Origin: CBDCME01 sp965218865
GTDB lineage: Bacteria > Pseudomonadota > Alphaproteobacteria > JAAXGF01
Assembly: GCA_965218865.1 (NCBI GenBank)
Contig: CBDCME010000018.1
Coordinates: 1-19,248, forward strand
DNA length: 19,248 nt
Reading direction: 5' to 3'
Position 1 is the stretch's first letter. The number at the start of each line of letters is the position of its first letter. The position numbers and the translations under genes are program-made. Positions 1 through 8,453 of the stretch are shown in pieces. Under the pieces are notes generated by a model. That model was given only the letters and a program-made list of their open reading frames with translations, was not told where the DNA came from and searched no databases.

Positions 1-228
1 GAAGAATTTGGCCTTTTTAAGACGAAAAAATTGCCGCCATATAAACAAAAAAAGAAAGATAAACCGATAGTATATTGAAAAGTTATTTCGTTTCGGAGAT
101 CGAATAATGGTCTCCGGAATTTTACAATTCTGATTATTTGTGCCCAGAAATCCGACGGTGCATTATTAATATTTGAAACCGGATTTCAGGAAATGGGGGT
201 ATCGGCGTGCCGCTAGGCCGATTCGGTA
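1..228. other. AT-rich stretch without a recognisable gene
   Basis: This stretch is clearly richer in A and T than the rest of the window. It holds no open frame that I recognise. It may be foreign DNA or the tail of a gene lying beyond the left edge. I see no convincing promoter or RNA gene in it. Confidence 0.5.
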
Positions 229-370
229 AGTGTTTGTTCGAAAATGCGCGTCCGCGCATTTATTGCGTCCATTCCGGCCCCCGCCCCCTCCCGGCCACCC
301 ACGAGAGTATGCTGATAGGGGTGGCCAGGAGGGGGCGGGGGCTGGTGCCGCGAGTTTTCGAACAGACTGT
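229..370 (+). repeat. Dispersed palindromic repeat, copy 1
   Basis: This is the first of five related elements in the window, here in the orientation I call plus. It opens with TGTTCGAAAA and closes with TTTTCGAACAGACT, so its ends are inverted repeats of about 13 bases. Inside lie a short hairpin (AAATGCGCG / CGCGCATTT) and a long C-rich/G-rich stem centred on a GGCCACCC...GGGTGGCC pairing around a small loop. It encodes nothing. The layout resembles a MITE or a large REP/BIME element. It lies 85 bases left of IS630 copy 1, and its neighbour on the left is unknown. Confidence 0.8.
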
Positions 371-455
371 AACATCCAATTCGCCTCGATGAGCACCGAT
401 TCCGCCGAGCCAGAGCAGCCGTGAATTTTGACAAGCCGCCAGTCCGTATGTTACA

Positions 456-1619
456 CTAACCATCCGAGAGTTTGACTCGCGCAAAGGTTTACACGCTAGG
501 TTTTGTGTGATTCAAGGTTGTTGGCAACAAGGGAGTGTGTTCAATGCCAACGATTCCTTTGCGAAACGACTTTGATGCTGAAAGAGTCCGTGTTCTTGCG
601 GCACGGAGCGATGATGGGAACCAGGCGCGCCGGCTTTTGTCGATGGCGGCCATCTACGATGGGATGGATCGAGCGTGCGCGGCGGGTATTGGCGGCATGG
701 ATCGGCAGACGTTGCGGGACTGGGTTCACCGGTTCAACGCGGGAGGTCCGGCCGGTCTGATCGACCGCAAGCCGAACGGGGCGTTGCGTCGGTTGACGCC
801 GTCGCAAATGGCGGCGCTTTCGCGGGCTATCGAGGCTGGTCCCGATCCCGAACGGGATGGGGTCGTGCGCTGGCGCTGCATCGATCTCAAGCAACTGATC
901 CGAACGCGCTTCGGCGTGGACTATCACGAGCGGAGCGTCGGCAAGCTGCTGGCCGCGCTCGGGTTCTCGCATATTTCCGCGCGCCCGCGCCACGTCGGCC
1001 AGGATGCGCGGGCACAGGAGGAATTTAAAAAAAAGTTTTCCCGAACACTTGGCAAAAATCGTAGCGGCACAGCCACCGGACACGCCCATCGAGGTTTGGT
1101 TTCAAGATGAAATGCGCGTCGGCCAGAAGAACAGCCTGGTGCGCCAGTGGGCCCCAAAGGGATCGCGCCCGCGCCAGGTCAAGGACCTACGGACCTCTTC
1201 GGCGTATCTCTTCGGCGCCATCTGCCCCGAGCGCGGTGAGGGCGCGGCGCTGGTCATGCCGCGCGCCAATACTGAAGCCATGGACCTGCATCTCGAGGAA
1301 ATCAGCCGGGCCGTTGCCCCAAACGCCCATGCCGTCGTGCTGCTCGACCAAGCCGCATGGCACACCACTGCCAAACTCGGCATCCCGGAGAACATCTCCC
1401 TCGTGCCTTTGCCACCCAAGTCCCCGGAGCTCAATCCCGCCGAAAATGTCGGGCAATACCTCCGCCAGAACTGGCTCTCCAATCGTGTCTTCGACTCCTA
1501 TGAAGCCATCGTCGAGGCCTCTTGCCAAGCCTGGAACAACCTGACCGACCAACCTTGGAAGATCATGTCCATCGGCCTCAGAGCGTGGGATCGCACAAGT
1601 CAATGTTAAGGGCGGTTGG
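456..1619 (+). mobile_element. IS630-family insertion sequence, copy 1
   Basis: This 1164-bp element has the same length as the copy at 4275-5438 and differs from it at roughly 14 positions by eye. Its right end reads GGGCGGTTGG followed by TA. The left end, CTAACCATCC, is a degraded version of the CCAACCGCCC end seen in copy 2, and it is preceded by CA instead of the expected TA. A TA target duplication is characteristic of the IS630/Tc1-mariner group. The mutated left end suggests that this copy may no longer transpose. Confidence 0.85.
544..1609 (+). CDS. IS630-family transposase in two overlapping frames (orfA/orfB)
   Basis: A DDE transposase for the surrounding element. The first frame (ATG 544, ending 1110) carries an N-terminal helix-turn-helix region (DRQTLRDWVHRF). 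The second frame (1004-1609) carries the catalytic domain, with Asp in WFQDEMR, Asp in VLLDQAAWH and Glu in ELNPAEN. The switch falls at a run of eight A (1027-1034). Reading through with one A fewer gives the expected continuous sequence EEFKKSFPEHL. Copy 2 has the same arrangement, so either product joining uses slippage on the A run, as reported for several IS families, or both copies descend from a disrupted ancestor. This copy has NVGQYL where copy 2 has NAWQYL. A GTG at 535 is a possible earlier start. Confidence 0.85.
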
Positions 1620-1695
1620 TATTAGATATCCAAACAGAAGCAAAAGTGGATATCGTTTGGTGGCTGAGAAAGAAATAGATAGGGGCGGATCGAAC

Positions 1696-2556
1696 ATGAT
1701 AAGAAAAATAGAATGGGAACCTGGTGAGATATTTCGGAAATTTCTTTCTTCACCATATTTTATTTTATCGTTATTCTGGATTTGGGGACTCTATCGTTCT
1801 CAGATCGTGAAATATACTTCAATTTGGGCCCTATTTTTTTCAGTTTCAACATTCGCGGTTGTCTTACCGGCGCAAGCGCAAGAATCAGCCCGGCAAATCG
1901 TTTCGACCGAGGGCGGAACCCTCGACATCGCTCTCACGCCGGCACCGGCGCCGCCCCAGCCCGGTGGGATAACAAAACTGGGCATCGAATTCATAAACAA
2001 GGAAACCGGAGAGATTAATACGCACATCAATTACAGCGTCGCGATCGAAAAGGACGGGAACGAAATTTTTGCCACCGACCACCTCCACACCTCCGAGGGG
2101 ACCGTCACGGTTCCCTTCGAGTTCGAAGAGGTCGGCAAATATGACGTCGTCGTTATCCTCGAGGGGGCCATGTTCATGCCGCTGGAGCCGGAGGAAGCGA
2201 GGTTCGCGTTGTCCGTGGGAGAAGCTCAAGGGCCGCCCCCACCGGGCAAGGACGACGTCGCAACGGAAACAGAGGGGCCAGCCGCTTCGATCCCGGACTG
2301 GGTCAAGCAAACCGCCGCCTGGTGGGGAAAGGGAGAGATCTCGAATACCGAGTTCGCGGCCGGGATACAATTCATGATCGAGCAAGGTCTCATTACCGTG
2401 AACGCTCGGACGAACGAGGAATCAGCCAGCGATGTCGAGATCCCCGATTGGGTCAAGGAAAACGCCGTATGGTGGTCGGAGGGAATGATCTCGGACCAGG
2501 ATTTTGCCCGAGGAATCGAATTCCTGGTCGAAAAGGGGATCGTCTCGGTTCAATAA
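1696..2556 (+). CDS. Secreted protein with Ig-like domain and two WVK-WW-GI repeats (thaumarchaeal type)
   Basis: This is a 286-residue protein from ATG 1696, which has AGGGG a few bases upstream. An in-frame GTG at 1807 would give a cleaner Sec signal peptide (KYTSIWALFFSVSTF...PAQAQ), so the true start may be there. Residues about 70-173 look like a beta-sandwich domain ending in a KYDVVVILEG segment. A Pro-rich linker follows, then two 37-residue repeats at about 199-235 and 249-285. Each runs IPDWVK, then WW, then an Ile-Ser plus acidic or polar stretch, then GI and a final G(L/I)(I/V)(T/S)V. In my knowledge this repeat and the preceding domain are hallmarks of exported proteins of Nitrososphaerota (Thaumarchaeota). 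The exact function is unknown and a surface or binding role is inferred. IS630 lies just upstream. Palindromic repeat copy 2, with a terminator-like hairpin, begins 12 bases after the stop. Transfer is plausible. Confidence 0.7.
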   Translation: MIRKIEWEPGEIFRKFLSSPYFILSLFWIWGLYRSQIVKYTSIWALFFSVSTFAVVLPAQAQESARQIVSTEGGTLDIALTPAPAPPQPGGITKLGIEFINKETGEINTHINYSVAIEKDGNEIFATDHLHTSEGTVTVPFEFEEVGKYDVVVILEGAMFMPLEPEEARFALSVGEAQGPPPPGKDDVATETEGPAASIPDWVKQTAAWWGKGEISNTEFAAGIQFMIEQGLITVNARTNEESASDVEIPDWVKENAVWWSEGMISDQDFARGIEFLVEKGIVSVQ

Positions 2557-2567
2557 GATTAGAGTTA

Positions 2568-2698
2568 AGTGCCTGTTGGAAAATGCGCGACCGCGCATTT
2601 TTTGCGTCTGTCCCTCACCCCCTCCCGGCCACCCACATGCTGATATGGGTGGCCGGGAGGGGGTGAGGGCCGGTGCCGCGAGTTTTTGAACGGACTGT
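2568..2698 (+). repeat. Dispersed palindromic repeat, copy 2
   Basis: This copy has the same orientation as copy 1 and is about 131 bp long. The ends are GCCTGTTGGAAAA and TTTTTGAACGGACTGT. The hairpin AAATGCGCG / GCGCATTT is followed directly by a run of T, so on this strand it looks like a factor-independent terminator for the gene ending at 2556. The C-rich/G-rich stem (CCCTCACCCCC... / ...GGGGGTGAGGG) shows compensatory change relative to copy 1, which suggests that pairing is maintained. Confidence 0.8.
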
Positions 2699-2700
2699 AA

Positions 2701-4271
2701 GTGGTCGTCCGTGAAGAACCCTGATTTCAAGCTGAAGCGGCGATTGGGTTTGCGGTGGGGTGCGAGATGTCGCTGAGGAGCGCGGCCAGGATTTGGACAA
2801 ACAAACGCCTCAGCCATTTGAGGACAAGGCGGTAGTTGTAGCCGGCGCCGGCGAGGATGGCGTTGATCTTGTCGCCGTCGCGGCCTTTGAGGAAGTTGCG
2901 CCCCAGCCTGCCATCGCTCTTGAGATGTCCGATCACGGCCTCGACGGCGGAGCGCCGCCTGAGCTCCTTCTTGATCGTCGGCGTGATGCCGCGTTTCTGG
3001 CCTGATCTAAAGACGCGGTGTTTGTTGGGGTAATCGTGGCCCTGGTATCCCTTGTCGACATAGATGCGCTCGGCCGATATCCCCGTCCAGCGTTCCATCT
3101 CTTCGATCACCTGCCTCAAGGTGTGGCCATCATAGGGATTGCCGTGGAAGGCCTTGACGTGGGCGACGAACTGGCCGCCGGGGGGGCGGAAATTGGTCGC
3201 CGCCACGGAGACCTTGCAGCCGAACTCGTACGGCTTGTGCGCCTTCCCTTTGCCGATGCATTCGACCTCGGGCGCGTGGAGCGAATAGACCTTGGGCAAG
3301 GGGTCGCGCCGCTTCTGGGTCGACACCCGCTCGGCCAGCCACAAGGGGCGGCGGAAGGTATCCCGTAGGCTCTCCTCCTGGGCCGTCTTGCGGCGGATGT
3401 CGCGGACGGTGCGCCCGAGATAGGTCTTGAGCTTGCGCAGGGCCTTGTTGGCCCGCTTGTGCTGTTTGGCATGGCGGTAGCGGCCTTGCATGATCAACGC
3501 CCTCTTGCCCAGGCGGGTATAGGACTGACGCAGGGCAATGCCGTGCTCCCGTGCCAGTCGCACCAGCCGCTCGCGGGCTCGTTGCATCAGTTTGGCGTCG
3601 GTCGGAAAGGCAATCGCCTTCTCTTGTACGGTGGTGTCCACCGTCACCCGCTCGAGGTCCTTCTCCCGCAGCGCCCCCACCCGGTGGGCCACGGCCAGGC
3701 TCTCCTGGAATACCTTCTCCAAACCTTCCGGCCCGATCCGGTCCCGCCACCGGGTCATCGACGAGCGCTCCATGGGCAGCTCATGCTGAAAGTACTCTTC
3801 GCCGCAGAAGCACTGGAAGTATGGGTCGTAGACCCAGCGCTCGCAGACCTCCTCATCCGAGAGATCGAACATATGCTTGAGGATGTGCAGCCCAACCATC
3901 AACCGCGTCGGGACCCCCGGCCGACCCTCCTCCGAATACAAGGCTTCATAGGTCTCGTCGAAGAAAGTCCACGCGATCCGGCCCCCCAACACCACCAACT
4001 CGTGGCGCAGGTTGATGATGTTTTCGAACCGCGAGCGGAACAGGTCCTCTATTCCCGATGACACCTTGCGCGATGGCTTCATCACAGTTCTCCAATCCCA
4101 ATCGACGGGAGCAGAGAATCACGTTCCGCAACGGAAGGGAATCCCCAAAATCAATTATTTCAAATCACAAGCTTTTCAGGCCCAAAACCCGTTTTCTTGC
4201 AAATCCAATTACTTCGCCAAACCGAAAGAGCTACCAACATCAGCCGCTTACACGTTCTTCACGGGCGACTA
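2701..4271 (-). mobile_element. IS5-like insertion sequence
   Basis: The minus-strand transposase at 2727-4082 is bracketed by inverted ends: TGGTCGTCCGTGAAGAAC at 2702-2719 pairs with GTTCTTCACGGGCGACTA at 4254-4271 with two mismatches. TAA lies just outside the left end and again at 4270-4272, which may be a 3-bp target duplication, but the exact boundaries are uncertain by a few bases. The element starts where palindromic repeat copy 2 ends. Its right end touches the TA target of IS630 copy 2. Confidence 0.75.
2727..4082 (-). CDS. IS5-family-like DDE transposase
   Basis: This intact transposase of about 451 residues starts at ATG 4082; a GTG directly before it is the alternative start. 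The N-terminal part (RPGVPTRLMVGLHILKHM...) matches the DUF772-type N-terminal domain common in IS5- and IS1182-type transposases. Candidate catalytic residues are Asp in RVTVDTTVQE, Asp in IYVDKGYQGHD and Glu in RRSAVEAVIGHLKSDG. The length and all three acidic residues suggest a functional enzyme. The assignment to IS5 as against a neighbouring family rests on remembered sequence style. Confidence 0.8.
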   Translation of the reverse strand: MKPSRKVSSGIEDLFRSRFENIINLRHELVVLGGRIAWTFFDETYEALYSEEGRPGVPTRLMVGLHILKHMFDLSDEEVCERWVYDPYFQCFCGEEYFQHELPMERSSMTRWRDRIGPEGLEKVFQESLAVAHRVGALREKDLERVTVDTTVQEKAIAFPTDAKLMQRARERLVRLAREHGIALRQSYTRLGKRALIMQGRYRHAKQHKRANKALRKLKTYLGRTVRDIRRKTAQEESLRDTFRRPLWLAERVSTQKRRDPLPKVYSLHAPEVECIGKGKAHKPYEFGCKVSVAATNFRPPGGQFVAHVKAFHGNPYDGHTLRQVIEEMERWTGISAERIYVDKGYQGHDYPNKHRVFRSGQKRGITPTIKKELRRRSAVEAVIGHLKSDGRLGRNFLKGRDGDKINAILAGAGYNYRLVLKWLRRLFVQILAALLSDISHPTANPIAASA

Positions 4272-4274
4272 ATA

Positions 4275-5438
4275 CCAACCGCCCGCGAGTTTGACTCGCG
4301 CAAAGGTTTACACGCTAGGTTTTGTGTGATTCAAGGTTGTTGGCAACAAGGGAGTGTGTTCAATGCCAACGATTCCTTTGCGAAACGACTTTGATGCTGA
4401 AAGAGTCCGTGTTCTTGCGGCACGGAGCGATGATGGGAACCAGGCGCGACGGCTTTTGTCGATGGCGGCCATCTACGATGGGATGGATCGAGCGTGCGCG
4501 GCGGGTATTGGCGGCATGGATCGGCAGACGTTGCGGGACTGGGTTCACCGGTTCAACGCGGGAGGTCCGGCCGGTCTGATCGACCGCAAGCCGAACGGGG
4601 CGTTGCGTCGGTTGACGCCGTCGCAAATGGCGGCGCTTTCGCGGGCTATCGAGGCCGGTCCCGATCCCGAACGGGATGGGGTCGTGCGCTGGCGCTGCAT
4701 CGATCTCAAGCAACTGATCCGAACGCGCTTCGGCGTGGACTATCACGAGCGGAGCGTCGGCAAGCTGCTGGCCGCGCTCGGGTTCTCGCATATTTCCGCG
4801 CGCCCGCGCCACGTCGGCCAGGATGCGCGGGCACAGGAGGAATTTAAAAAAAAATTTTCCCGAACACTTGGCAAAAATCGTAGCGGCACAGCCACCGGAC
4901 ACGCCCATAGAGGTTTGGTTTCAAGATGAAATGCGCGTCGGCCAGAAGAACAGCCTGGTGCGCCAGTGGGCCCCAAAGGGATCGCGCCCGCGCCAGGTCA
5001 AGGACCTACGGACCTCTTCGGTGTATCTCTTCGGCGCCATCTGCCCCGAGCGCGGTGAGGGCGCGGCGCTGGTCATGCCGCGCGCCAATACTGAAGCCAT
5101 GGACCTGCATCTCGAGGAAATCAGCCGGGCCGTTGCCCCAAACGCCCATGCCGTCGTGCTGCTCGACCAAGCCGCATGGCACACCACTGCCAAACTCGGC
5201 ATCCCGGAGAACATCTCCCTCGTGCCTTTGCCACCCAAGTCCCCGGAGCTCAATCCCGCCGAAAATGCCTGGCAATACCTCCGCCAGAACTGGCTCTCCA
5301 ATCGTGTCTTCGACTCCTATGAAGCCATCGTCGAGGCCTCTTGCCAAGCCTGGAACAACCTGACCGACCTACCTTGGAAGATCATGTCCATCGGCCTCAG
5401 AGCGTGGGCTCACACAAGTCAATGTTAAGGGCGGTTGG
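4275..5438 (+). mobile_element. IS630-family insertion sequence, copy 2
   Basis: A complete 1164-bp element with perfect ends, CCAACCGCCC at 4275 and GGGCGGTTGG ending at 5438, flanked on both sides by TA (4273-4274 and 5439-5440). This fits TA target-site duplication by IS630 elements. It is nearly identical to the element at 456-1619, so one is a recent duplicate of the other or both are recent arrivals. It inserted two to three bases from the right end of the IS5-like element. Confidence 0.9.
4363..5428 (+). CDS. IS630-family transposase in two overlapping frames (orfA/orfB)
   Basis: Counterpart of the transposase at 544-1609. The first frame runs 4363-4929 and the second 4823-5428. The frame change is at nine consecutive A (4846-4854). 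Removing one A gives EEFKKNFPEHL, which matches the usual IS630 reading. The DDE residues are present (WFQDE, LLDQ, ELNPAEN), and this copy has the more usual NAWQYL. Because the ends are intact, this is the better candidate for an active element, provided the two frames are joined by slippage. Confidence 0.85.
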
Positions 5439-5481
5439 TATAAGTTGATCACTCGAACATAGAAAGTTGATGTGGTTGTTG

Positions 5482-5514
5482 TTTTGTGGGTAACGCGGAG
5501 CGTTATCCACAAAA
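5482..5514. promoter_or_regulatory. Perfect palindrome holding two inverted DnaA-box-like sequences
   Basis: A 15-base stem (one G/T pair) around a GGA loop. Its right arm contains TTATCCACA (5503-5511), identical to the classical DnaA-box consensus. Its left arm contains TGTGGGTAA (5485-5493), whose complement TTACCCACA differs at one base. It lies between IS630 copy 2 and the IS110 remnant and outside any gene. It could be a DnaA-binding site, a replication remnant of an integrated element, or only a strong hairpin that reduces transcription into the IS110 gene. Confidence 0.4.
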
Positions 5515-5727
5515 TGCGGTCAGCTGAAGATCTGATCGGGTCATTTTTTCGGATCGGACGAGCCTTCTGGGAGCGACCCATTGCTCCCTGTGTTTCGAGC
5601 ACCTGGGGGGGACGCGTGCCCCGGAGGGACGGCCGCGGCGGACAGCCGGTGGGGAGTTGCGCCTGCGAGCGCCAGTACAGGGAATGTTCGGCGTCGCGGC
5701 GGTCCGAGGCAAGAGAGGAGAAAGGCG

Positions 5728-6715
5728 ATGAACTTTGATTGGTTTGCTGGCATTGACTGGGCGACCGAGAGGCACCAGGTTTGCCTTCTTGATGGTAACG
5801 GCGTCATCGTCGTTGAAAGGTCGTTCGCCCACAGCGGGGAAGGGCTGGCCGAGTTGTGCGCGTGGCTGACGAAAAAGAGTGGCAGTGTGCCGGAGAGGAT
5901 TGCCGTCTCCATCGAGGTCCCGCATGGGGCGGTCGTCGATACCTTGCTGGAGCGGGGTTTCGCCATTCACAGTATCAACCCCAAGCAGCTCGACCGCTTT
6001 CGCGATCGTTTCACCGTCGCCGGCGCCAAGGACGACCGCCGCGACGCCCATGTCCTCGGCGATTCCTTGCGCACCGACGGCCATTGCTTTCGTCGCTTGA
6101 AGGCCGATGCTCCCGCCATCATCGAACTGCGCGAATATTCGCGCCTGGGCCGAGGACCTCGGCCAGGAGCGCGTGCGCCTCGCCAACCACCTGCGCGAAC
6201 AGTTGAGACGCTATTATCCCCAGGCCTTGGAGGTCAGCGACGATGTCGCCAGCGAGTGGTTTCTCGCCCTGTGGAAGAAGGCGCCCACTCCCGAGAAGGC
6301 GCGGCGCATCCGGACCAATACCGTTGCCAAGCTGCTGAAAACCCACCGCATCCGCAAAATCGACGCGCCTGAAGTGTTGCGCCTCTTGCGCCAAAAGCCG
6401 CTCACCGTCGCGCCGGGAACTATCGCCGCCGCTTGCGCTCATATCGGTTCCCTGGCCGAGCGTTTGCGCCTGGTCAACCGCCAGGTCAAGCAGGCCCGAA
6501 GCCGCATCGACGGCCTCTGCCGACACATCGCCGATCAACAGGACAGCGCCTCGGGGCAGAAATCCGAGCAGCGCGACGTGGACATCCTGCTTTCCATGCC
6601 CGGAATCGGGAGGACCGTCCTCGCCACGCTGCTCGCAGAAGCCTCGACGCCCCTGCGGGAAAGAAATTACCAGGCCCTGCGCACCTTGTCCGGCGCCGCC
6701 CCCGTCAAGGCCGTC
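5728..6715 (+). pseudogene. IS110-family transposase, frameshifted and truncated at the C-terminus
   Basis: ATG 5728 has a good ribosome binding site (GAGGAGAAAGG) upstream. The N-terminal DEDD-type domain is clear: Asp in FAGIDWATE, Glu in VSIEVPHGAV, and two Asp in KDDRRDAHVLGDSLR. A one-base shift near 6147-6149 (GGG) moves the frame. After it the sequence continues as AEDLGQERVRLANHLREQL and reaches the Transposase_20-type segment (LLSMPGIGRTVLATLLAEA...LSGAAPV). There the IS110 part stops abruptly, before the conserved serine region near the C-terminus. IS110 elements lack terminal inverted repeats, so the left boundary cannot be placed. It is probably inactive. Confidence 0.8.
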
Positions 6716-7461
6716 GGAATCAGCCATACCAGTGTGCAGAGGATCTGGGCCGAGTATGGATTGAAGCCGCATCTGATTTCCATCTTCAAGGTCTCGAACG
6801 ACCCGAGGTTCGCCGAGAAGGTGGAGGACGTTATCGGGCTTTACCTGAACCCGCCGGACAAGGCGCTGGTTCTTTCGGTCGACGAGAAGAGCCAGGTTCA
6901 GGCTCTCGACCGCACCCAGCCCGGCCTGCCGATAAAGAAGGGCCGCGCCGGCACCATGACCCACGATTACAAGCGCAACGGCACGACGACGCTGTTCGCG
7001 GCGCTCAACGTGCTCGACGGCACGGTCATCGGCCAATGCATGAAGCGGCACCGGCACCAGGAGTTCCTCCGTTTCCTGCGCCGGCTCGACCGCAAGACGC
7101 CGAAGCGGCTCGACATCAACTTGATCGTCGACAACTACGCCACCCACAAGCATGCCAAGGTCAAGGCGTGGCTGGAAAAGCACCCCCGCTTCCATTTCCA
7201 CTTCACGCCGACGTCGGCCTCCTGGCTGAACCAGGTCGAACGCTTCTTCGCCGAAATCACCCAAAACGCCATCCGCCGGGGCGTCTTCAAGAGCGTCCCC
7301 GAACTGGAGGCGGCCATCGACGACTATCTCGCCAAGCACAACGAGAACTCCAAACCCTTCGCCTGGACCGCCACCGCCCGAGACATCCTCAAAAAAGTGG
7401 ATCGAGCTCGGAACACCCTCAATCAGGTGAAGAAGGGTACCGTTTAAATGAGTCGGAACAC
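6716..7461 (+). mobile_element. IS630-family remnant (second type), C-terminal half only
   Basis: Up to the stop at 7447 this encodes the catalytic half of an IS630-type transposase unlike the two full copies. It begins GISHTSVQRIW, near the end of the helix-turn-helix region, and shows Asp in LSVDEKSQ, Asp in LIVDNYATHK and Glu in LNQVERFFAE. The N-terminal helix-turn-helix part and the left inverted repeat are missing. It continues in frame from the IS110 remnant, so the window has an open frame (ending 7447) that is a chimera of two transposases. The right end GAGTCGGAACAC meets TA at 7462-7463, the expected IS630 target. Confidence 0.8.
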
Positions 7462-7701
7462 TAGGAAGGCGATCGCTTCCTTGATGATCTCAAGGTTGTC
7501 GCGGACGTCACCTTGCTCACAGTACCATTTGCGCATTTCCGTGGCGTCGCCACCCTCGCGCTCGACAATTGCCGCGACCAGCTTGGAGGCACGGCGATCG
7601 TCCGGACCGTAACAGCTCAGCGTGCCGACAGGGTAGCCACGAAAACCTCGCTTGGCTTTCTTGGCAATGCGTTTTTTCAGGCGAGCGGCTTGACGGTCCA
7701 T
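7444..7701 (-). CDS. Small conserved basic protein, 3' end replaced by IS sequence
   Basis: Starts at ATG 7701, with AGAGAGGA a few bases upstream. The product is 85 residues: a basic N-terminus (RLKKRIAKKAKRGFRGYPVG), then YGPDDRRASKL and an acidic C-terminal half. I recall similar short hypothetical proteins in Proteobacteria (pattern GYPVGTxxxYGPDDRRASK) but know no function. The last residues, VFRLI, are read from the IS630 remnant, because the insertion TA at 7462-7463 lies inside the coding sequence. The original C-terminus is therefore lost, though probably only a few residues of it. Confidence 0.6.
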   Translation of the reverse strand: MDRQAARLKKRIAKKAKRGFRGYPVGTLSCYGPDDRRASKLVAAIVEREGGDATEMRKWYCEQGDVRDNLEIIKEAIAFLVFRLI

Positions 7702-7728
7702 AGGATCCTCTCTTCGGCGCGACATCAC

Positions 7729-8400
7729 CGTCGGCGCGAGCGGAATTCAATGGTAGCAACGAAACGCACGAATAACAGCTTCTGACCCAGGTTGGGTGAA
7801 AACAAGCCCAAATTTTTCGACGGATGTGTCCAAATTCGATGATTTTTGGATCCGCAAGTCATTGGTTTTATTGGTTTTTGATTTCCAAAAATTCAGAAAA
7901 AAATCTATGATCCCGTTTGAGGCCCGTTTTCATACAGCCTGGACCCTGAGCCGCCAATCGGGAGTTCAGTTTAGATGTATTGTTCCCAGGTCTCCGATAG
8001 CTCGATGTTCGTTATCCCGCCCTCATACTTGCTCTCAATTTTAACGATCTGAAACGTCGGATCGTGGGAGGTCCCCCAAACCGGATGGGGACTGGCCGGG
8101 TATCGGCTCTATTCACCTAAATTCAACTTGTCATCGGAATTAAGTTTCCATTCGCGCAACAAGGGCTCCGCTTCGGCAATTTCGTCAACAGGCTGTTATG
8201 TGCAGGTTTCTCGGGCGCCTGGCAGGGGGTGACGGGTTTGCGACGGCCCGAGCGATCGCTCTCGGCCCCTTCGGGATGGGGCTCCGGCGCGAGGGTTTAT
8301 TGTCGTCGATTGGAGTTTGGGTGGGCGTCGTTGGCTGGTGATCACTTGCCGGCGCTCTCGGTGGCGTCATTCGCGACGCGTTCTTGGCCTCGAATTCCTA
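7729..8400. other. Gene-poor interval
   Basis: I see no convincing gene here. The short open frames have no recognisable motif and no good ribosome binding site. The first part (to about 8180) is richer in A and T than the flanking sequence, and base composition changes to GC-rich near 8200. It may mark the boundary of the accessory region. Confidence 0.4.
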
Positions 8401-8452
8401 AGTGTCGGTTCGAAAATGCGCGTTCGCGCATTTTTTGCGTCCGTTCCGGCGC
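8401..8452 (+). repeat. Dispersed palindromic repeat, copy 3 (half copy)
   Basis: Only the end with AGTGTCGGTTCGAAAA, the hairpin AAATGCGCG / CGCGCATTT and TTTTTTGCGTCCGTTCCGG is present; the C-rich/G-rich stem and the far end are missing. Read on the minus strand it begins two bases after the stop of the amidase-like gene (8456-8454), so its hairpin could terminate that operon. Confidence 0.7.
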
Positions 8453-8453
8453 G

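Noticed and set aside
7796..8044. An 82-codon frame starting MKTSPNF in the gene-poor interval
   Set aside because: No ribosome binding site, no recognisable motif, and composition unlike nearby genes.
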